DNA of 19,102 bases, taken from contig LGRX02034571.1 of NCBI GenBank assembly GCA_001247695.2, forward strand, positions 1-19,102, given 5' to 3'. The translations under genes were made by a program, and so were the position numbers. The stretch comes from Cymbomonas tetramitiformis (Eukaryota > Chlorophyta > Pyramimonadophyceae > Pyramimonadales > Pyramimonadaceae). Under the pieces are notes generated by a model. That model did not search any database and had not been told where the DNA came from. It saw only the letters and a program-made list of their open reading frames with translations. This document shows positions 14,454 through 19,102 of the stretch, one piece after another (the stretch's first letter is position 1; each line of letters opens with the position of its first letter).

Positions 14454-16804
14454 CCCGATTCCCGAATTCCTGATACTGAGATCTGATAAGGCGTGATCGT
14501 CTATACGTATTTTAAGACTGCCACTGCGCAGTCAACGTTCTTGAAATTGCCGAATCCGGCAAGGTTTGAATTACTGGTTGCCTGAGCTGAAAACATGAAA
14601 CGGAAACAATCGATGACACGCCAGAAACAAGCCAAGAAGTTGACATGTGGTTAGATTGAATAAGTGTGAGATATAATAATGGCCAACAAACAATAGATGA
14701 TGAATCAATGGATGCCCGGCGCTTTTACGGACAAAACCGACAGTCGATAATCGCAATAAATTAAGTATATCGGCCAATCATGGGTTCCGAACAACAACGC
14801 AAACAGGAACGAATTAAATCGACGGTCGTGCCATTTGTCTGCAAAAAAGTTGTGTCGATACCGTCAATACCCCAAAAACGATTAACAAAAAACAATGCCA
14901 GTGGTGTAATGTAGAGTTCAACATACCGTATCCCCTAGCATTTATATGTAGCACTCCAACAATACGTAGTAACAATAAATGGAGTTCACTATTGGATTCC
15001 TCACCATTATCAACTTGCATAGGAACGACATTACCTCAGAGTAAATGTGAAAGTTAGATCGGGGCGAGAGTGATATAGGAGAAATTGTGGCGGTAATTGC
15101 ACAGTAAAAGCCTCTTCACCACCTAACTACCACGATCCTTACCTACTCCACGTTTGCTAGTCCGATTGGAAGTACGGGCAGACTTTAATTTGATGATTGG
15201 CCTACAAAAGCTAATTACGGTTGATCTACACTTTTTCAAACGAAGCTCGTTCTTCATGCAACCGCATCTATGTGCCCCTTGCATGTACTCCTTTGCCCCA
15301 ATGAAAAAACAAGAAAGCAGAAGTTATGCTTGTCACAAGTGGGTTACAACTTGGCAATATGAGGATGTGCAGCCAACACGTTGGGATGCATCTCTCTCCA
15401 AACGTCCCGCGCCTTTTCGAGCCAGGCAGATATAGCGGCCTTGTACTCCTGTCAAGCTCACATCCCCTCCTGTACTCAATACCTTCGCGGAAGCCAAGGT
15501 GGCAAAATCGAAAACCAGTTTACACATACGATTTCGAAAGGGCCTCTAGAACACTTATGAGATCCATGAAATGACAATCGGCTCCCCTGACATGTGAAGA
15601 GCACCTTGAGGACCAAAACACAAAACTGAAACAACATCCATACGCCACCCAAACGAGAACCTTGATTCCGATCCCCTGGTGTATGATGCCAGCGGAACAT
15701 TGCTGTGGACACTCCCACAGCATCAGCACGGGATTGTGATATCAGCTGTGGTACTGCCACGGCATGATGGCTGCCTTCACTAGGGCGACTCCCTTCGCGC
15801 GCCCAGCACGATCATGGGGCAGTCAAACATTGAGAAGCCCCTTGTGTGGCTGGATGACTGCTTGACAAGCACACAAGTTCTGAAGCCCGTCATCCCCTAC
15901 ACATCCGTTCATAGACAAGCACAAAGCCCCTCCCTCTCCCGACATCTGCAACACCCGGAGTCCTGAAGCCGGCCCCCAACTGTTTTGGAGCCACTCTTTT
16001 AAAAACCATTTCGACTTCTGGGTCACCCCCCAACCTCAATCTCCTGCACCTATGTTCTGCTTCTGCAATAACTTCACTCCTGAGTTGGGAGCTGCGGGCT
16101 AGGCATAAGCCTTGCCACGTGGGTCTTGTCGACCGGTCGATGGATTCAGAGCCAAGGCCAATCACCCCAAGGCCTCTCGTGGGTCTCCCAACTCACCTTC
16201 GGATGCTGTCTCAGATGTCCCACATGCTCTGTTCACCGTTGATGACGCACCCGCAAAATCCGATGCCCCCACCGAGCAATCAATAGTGCGACGAACGAGG
16301 TGGCCGTGATGTGGCATGCAGGTGAATAAGAATAGCTTACAGGTGGCGAATTGATGACGCGGAAAGGTCTTTAGTAGCAAGCACGCGGGCAGAAACCTGC
16401 TGCCGAATCAGTTAGTACCGAATGACAACATTGAAAGCGAGCGCTAGGCAGACAAGGAATGCGAGGTGCACTGCAAAATTCGACTGAATCACGGGCCGAG
16501 CACCTGAGCGTGGCCAGCATAGACCCTGGACGCGCCATCCGGCTGACATGAGCTCGCCCTGCGCATAGCATGCACACAGTCATCACGACGGTTCCAAACA
16601 ATACAGCAACCAAAAAGGGGAAGAAAGGAAGAAGAGTCCCTCGAGTCTAAGCCCGGAAAGTATCAACTGATTGTGAAATATAAACATCACTGAATGAGTG
16701 TATATATCAATGTTCGTTGTGTGAATAAGTTTGAAATATGAGTGGGTCGAAGGGCAATCGCTGAGTTACGGTGAGGTCTTCTAGCACCTCTGAGATACAT
16801 GTCA
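14454..16804. other. Long stretch without a recognisable gene
   Basis: Both strands were read across these 2.35 kb. Frames of 60-95 codons occur (for example minus-strand 15476-15760 and 15890-16165), but none shows a domain, consistent splice borders or compositional bias that I could defend. No RNA gene or element ends were seen. Confidence 0.45.
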
Positions 16805-16842
16805 GCATGACTCCGCACATGTTGCATGACTCCGCACATGTT
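16805..16842. repeat. 19-bp perfect tandem duplication
   Basis: GCATGACTCCGCACATGTT occurs at 16805-16823 and again at 16824-16842 without a gap. Confidence 0.92.
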
Positions 16843-17814
16843 GCCGGATCACTGAGTGAGCAACATATCTTATACCGTTGAGAACAGATGAATGCCAGCA
16901 CAATTCACGGCATGCGAAGCAGATACTTTCAGGGCTCCTCCTCACTGCGCAGTGTCGTGATGAACCGCGTGCTGAGCTGTGCTAGTCTCCTAAAGCACAA
17001 TATTTGAAAGACGAAAAAATGCGCTTTTCTGAAGACGCGGCGCTTCCGCAACGCGGATAAGTCAGCTCTCAACAAGATAAGAGGCAACACGGTGATCCGC
17101 GTCAGTAACGGAACCGGAATTATAATTGGCCTTTGTGTGCCGACAGCGAGGCCTCTGTACGACAAAACAGTCCAACGATAACACCATAGTCTACCCTGTG
17201 TCTCAAGCGATGTCGGCAAGTCCTGAAGTTTTCGAGTCTGCAGCGGTTTTATCTGTTGCTGCAGCATCTGAAATGCTGCGAGGAGCTGCGGCTGTACTGT
17301 GCGTGCTTGAAGGCACTTCCGTGCCTTCTGCGCGCTGAGCAAAGGGCGGTTGACCACCCGAATCCGAAATTCGGATTGCTTACTTCATACGCCCATTTTC
17401 ACGAGCGTCTCTCTTTTACACTGTGCCGCGCAGCAAAGGGCACGGGAACTCTAGCTTGAGGCTTCTTGCGGGGTAAAGGAGATTGAGCTGAGGCCCTGAA
17501 ATATTTGAGTCCTCGAATTCTATCATGCGCCCTTTACGCAGTTGTCTCGATTTTTCTGTTCGTCGTACAATCCGCTCTGTGTCATTAGGCCGGTTTTGAC
17601 AAGGAAACCCAGCAGAAAAAAACATTTCCTTTCGATTTCAACATACGCGCATGCACTGTGCCGCATTGCTGAGCACACTCCGCACGTCTCGCTGCATGCA
17701 TATAAATGCTTGGAAGATGACTTGGTCAAAGGACACAAGGCAGAACGCCATCACAAAGAACTGCGACAAGTGCCTCGTGGCAGCTAGTAGATCTACAACG
17801 AGCGTACGCGGGTA
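16843..17814. other. No recognisable gene
   Basis: A 142-codon minus-strand frame (16929-17357) and several shorter ones are present, none with recognisable features. A near-perfect palindrome AATCCGAA-A-TTCGGATT lies at 17361-17377. Confidence 0.4.
17361..17377. repeat. 17-bp near-perfect palindrome
   Basis: Arms AATCCGAA and TTCGGATT surround a single A. Confidence 0.85.
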
Positions 17815-17967
17815 GCATCCGGCAGAATGGAACCCAGTGCCCAGCAGAGCGGCATCCGGCGCCTGGTATCCGGCAGAATGGAACCCAGTGCCCAGCAGAG
17901 CGGCATTCGGCACCTGGTATCCGGCAGAATAGAACACAGTGCCCAGCAGAGCGGTATCCGGCACCTG
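17815..17967. repeat. 51-bp minisatellite, three copies
   Basis: Units begin at 17815, 17866 and 17917 and are about 90-95% identical; each includes GGCAGAAT, CAGTGCCCAGCAGAGCGG and a second TCCGGC. The period is a multiple of three, and on the minus strand an open frame (17638-18027) runs through it, encoding a 17-residue repeat of the form GYQxPxAALLGTGFHSA. That frame has no known domain outside the repeat. Whether it is translated is unknown. Confidence 0.92.
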
Positions 17968-18072
17968 GAAAAAGTGTTGGAATTCTACGGAGGGTAACAG
18001 CGAAAGCAAGTGCAAACTTTCATTCACAAAACTTAAACCAGTTCGCAGCTTGAAACGCCGTGAACTCTAGCA

Positions 18073-18092
18073 CCCAATCATTACTGATTGGG
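18073..18092. repeat. Hairpin CCCAATCA-TTAC-TGATTGGG
   Basis: An eight-base perfect stem with a four-base loop. It is a compact, stable dyad. No T-run follows, and Rho-independent termination is not expected in a eukaryotic nucleus. Confidence 0.85.
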
Positions 18093-18104
18093 CAAACTAA
18101 GTGA

Positions 18105-18118
18105 AAGTTCACGAACTT
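18105..18118. repeat. Palindrome AAGTTC-AC-GAACTT
   Basis: Six-base arms with a two-base centre. It lies 12 bases after the previous hairpin. Confidence 0.8.
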
Positions 18119-18126
18119 AAGTCCTA

Positions 18127-18163
18127 CGTGTCACTGTCAGTTCATACCGACCGCAGTGACACG
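18127..18163. repeat. 10-bp perfect inverted repeat
   Basis: CGTGTCACTG (18127-18136) and CAGTGACACG (18154-18163) are exact reverse complements around 17 bases. This is the third dyad within 91 bases. Confidence 0.85.
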
Positions 18164-18410
18164 CCTAAGATGGGCCGATGAACTATTACGCACTGTCCTG
18201 CCGATGGTCATTTATGATCCAACGACTACGATTAGTTCAGCGGATCTAGAGATCTAGATCTGAGGGTTTCTTAGGGTTTCTTCAGGGTTTGAGCCTTCTG
18301 ACTGCTGTAGGAGGCCTAGACAGTCATGCTTAACACCAAACTAATCAGCAGGCATTGCAGATTCCAATAAAAAGCAGAGCTGCACATCAGGCAAGCGGCC
18401 ACCTGGACTC

Positions 18411-18429
18411 GGCAGCTGGGAGAGCTGCC
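18411..18429. repeat. Hairpin GGCAGCT-GGGAG-AGCTGCC
   Basis: A seven-base perfect stem with a five-base loop in a GC-rich stretch with no recognised gene. Confidence 0.7.
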
Positions 18430-18781
18430 ACATGGCACCCGGCAAGGCAGAGTCCAGCTCCATCAGCGCGGTGGCCAGCATACGGCAGAATGCCACGTAG
18501 GCGCCAGGAGAGCGTTAGGCAGGTCACGAAGCTCGAGGGCCGCGGCTGTTGGGGCCTCCAAACTGGGGTTTGGGTTAACATGAACATCACTGAGGGAGCA
18601 TCGACACAGGCATCACCAGGGTGGGCAAATCAAAATATCACCTGCTAAAAGGAGGGGGTTAATGCCAGCATCAGCATGGGGCTGGGGCGGGGGGATACTG
18701 CATCGCTATGTGGTGGGGGTGCACAGCACTTATCCCACAGCAGCAGGTTTCGAGATCCGCGAGGGGCTCCACCTGCATCAC

Positions 18782-18950
18782 CTCGGTGGTGGGCGAAGGT
18801 CGGGAATGTGCGAGGGGGCTGTCGCACCGAGAAGGTCTTGATTACTGCTGCAGGAGCCAGGTCGTCGTCCTCCGCGAAGAGCAGCACGGTGGGCGCGTTG
18901 CGGGGGACGGCTTCTGGCTGTGTAAGCACCTTCCAGAACTCCGTGCGCTC
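18782..18950 (-). CDS. Probable exon, possibly alpha/beta-hydrolase-like
   Basis: On the minus strand the frame reads RERTEFWKVLTQPEAVP, then APTVLLFAEDDDLAPAAVIKTF, then PTFAHHR. A P-T-hydrophobic-F-x-E-D-D-x-L-A-P-A-A-V pattern resembles the acid-residue loop of alpha/beta-hydrolase and DUF829/TMEM53-like proteins (PTL-hydrophobic-G/S-x-x-D-x-x-V-P). An acceptor-like CTGCAG lies just upstream and a donor-like GAG|GTGATG at about 18782/18781; the open frame continues past it to about 18645 but becomes low-complexity. Directly upstream on this strand is the 14-bp minisatellite, which would then lie in an intron. Borders and family are tentative. Confidence 0.35.
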
Positions 18951-18962
18951 CCTCTGCAGCCG

Positions 18963-19102
18963 AGGCCTCGCCCCTCAGGCCTCGCCCCTCAGGCCTCGCC
19001 CCTCAGGCCTCGCCCCACAGGCCTCGCCCCTCGGGCCTCGCCCCTCGGGCCTCGCCCCTCGGGCCTCGCCCCTCGGGCCTCGCCCCTCAGGCCTCGCCCC
19101 TC
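18963..19102. repeat. 14-bp minisatellite, ten copies, runs off window
   Basis: Ten uninterrupted 14-base units AGGCCTCGCCCCTC fill 18963-19102. Unit 4 has A for T near its end, and units 6-9 begin with G instead of A. The array reaches the last base of the window, so its true length is unknown. The period is not a multiple of three, which argues against coding. Confidence 0.95.

Larger units (their letters stand above)
18028..18360. other. Hairpin-rich non-coding stretch
   Basis: It holds the dyads listed separately at 18073-18163, an AGTTCAT/ATGAACT pair (about 18138 and 18178), palindromic AGATCTAGATCT near 18250, and three GGGTTT-type repeats at about 18262-18290. No gene was recognised. 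Confidence 0.5.

Noticed and set aside
14454..16804. Transfer RNA genes or other RNA genes
   Set aside because: No B-box-like GGTTCRANNCC or cloverleaf arms were seen by eye; a covariance-model scan would settle it.
16929..17357. 142-codon minus-strand frame
   Set aside because: No domain, no splice context, and a composition like chance translation.

Overview
The window is nuclear DNA from a eukaryote. The evidence is a multi-exon gene whose seven GT-AG introns all close in phase, two hAT-type DNA transposons with intact target-site duplications, and relics of retroelements. Base composition is mixed: a GC-rich satellite at the left end, AT-rich transposon territory, and GC-rich minisatellites at the right end. 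Nothing bacterial is seen (no operons, no ribosome-binding-site logic). The species cannot be fixed from sequence alone. An alga or other protist with a repeat-rich genome is my best guess, held weakly.

Layout: 1-1418 holds three copies of a ~473-bp GC-rich satellite, running off the left edge. 1419-3333 is non-coding, with a cluster of small hairpins that share a CAGTC-type loop (1977-2350) and a degenerate 88-bp repeat (2355-2915). 3334-4241 is a non-autonomous hAT element with a 19-bp perfect TIR, an 8-bp TSD and a leftover transposase dimerisation domain. 4356-5461 is a second, unrelated hAT-type element with a 35-bp perfect TIR and an 8-bp TSD.

5739-11836 is the only complete protein gene I can defend. 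It is an eight-exon Na+/H+ exchanger (CPA1/SLC9 family) of 496 residues, and its first exon encodes only a signal peptide. Intron 3 (2.5 kb) carries an antisense ORF resembling a retroelement gag N-terminus.

11837-19102 is mostly gene-poor: a 60-bp tandem repeat (12642-12830), a broken Ty3/gypsy RNase H fragment on the minus strand (13155-13576), a ~52-bp-arm foldback (13903-14082), a 51-bp minisatellite (17815-17967) and a hairpin-rich stretch (18073-18163). A probable minus-strand exon (18782-18950, possible alpha/beta-hydrolase-like) abuts a 14-bp minisatellite that runs off the right edge.

The genes do not form a pathway. The window is one ion-transporter gene embedded in mobile and satellite DNA. 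The items most worth follow-up are the compensatory hairpin family at 2227-2350 and the exactly 31-bp-phased binding-site-like array inside the first hAT element.
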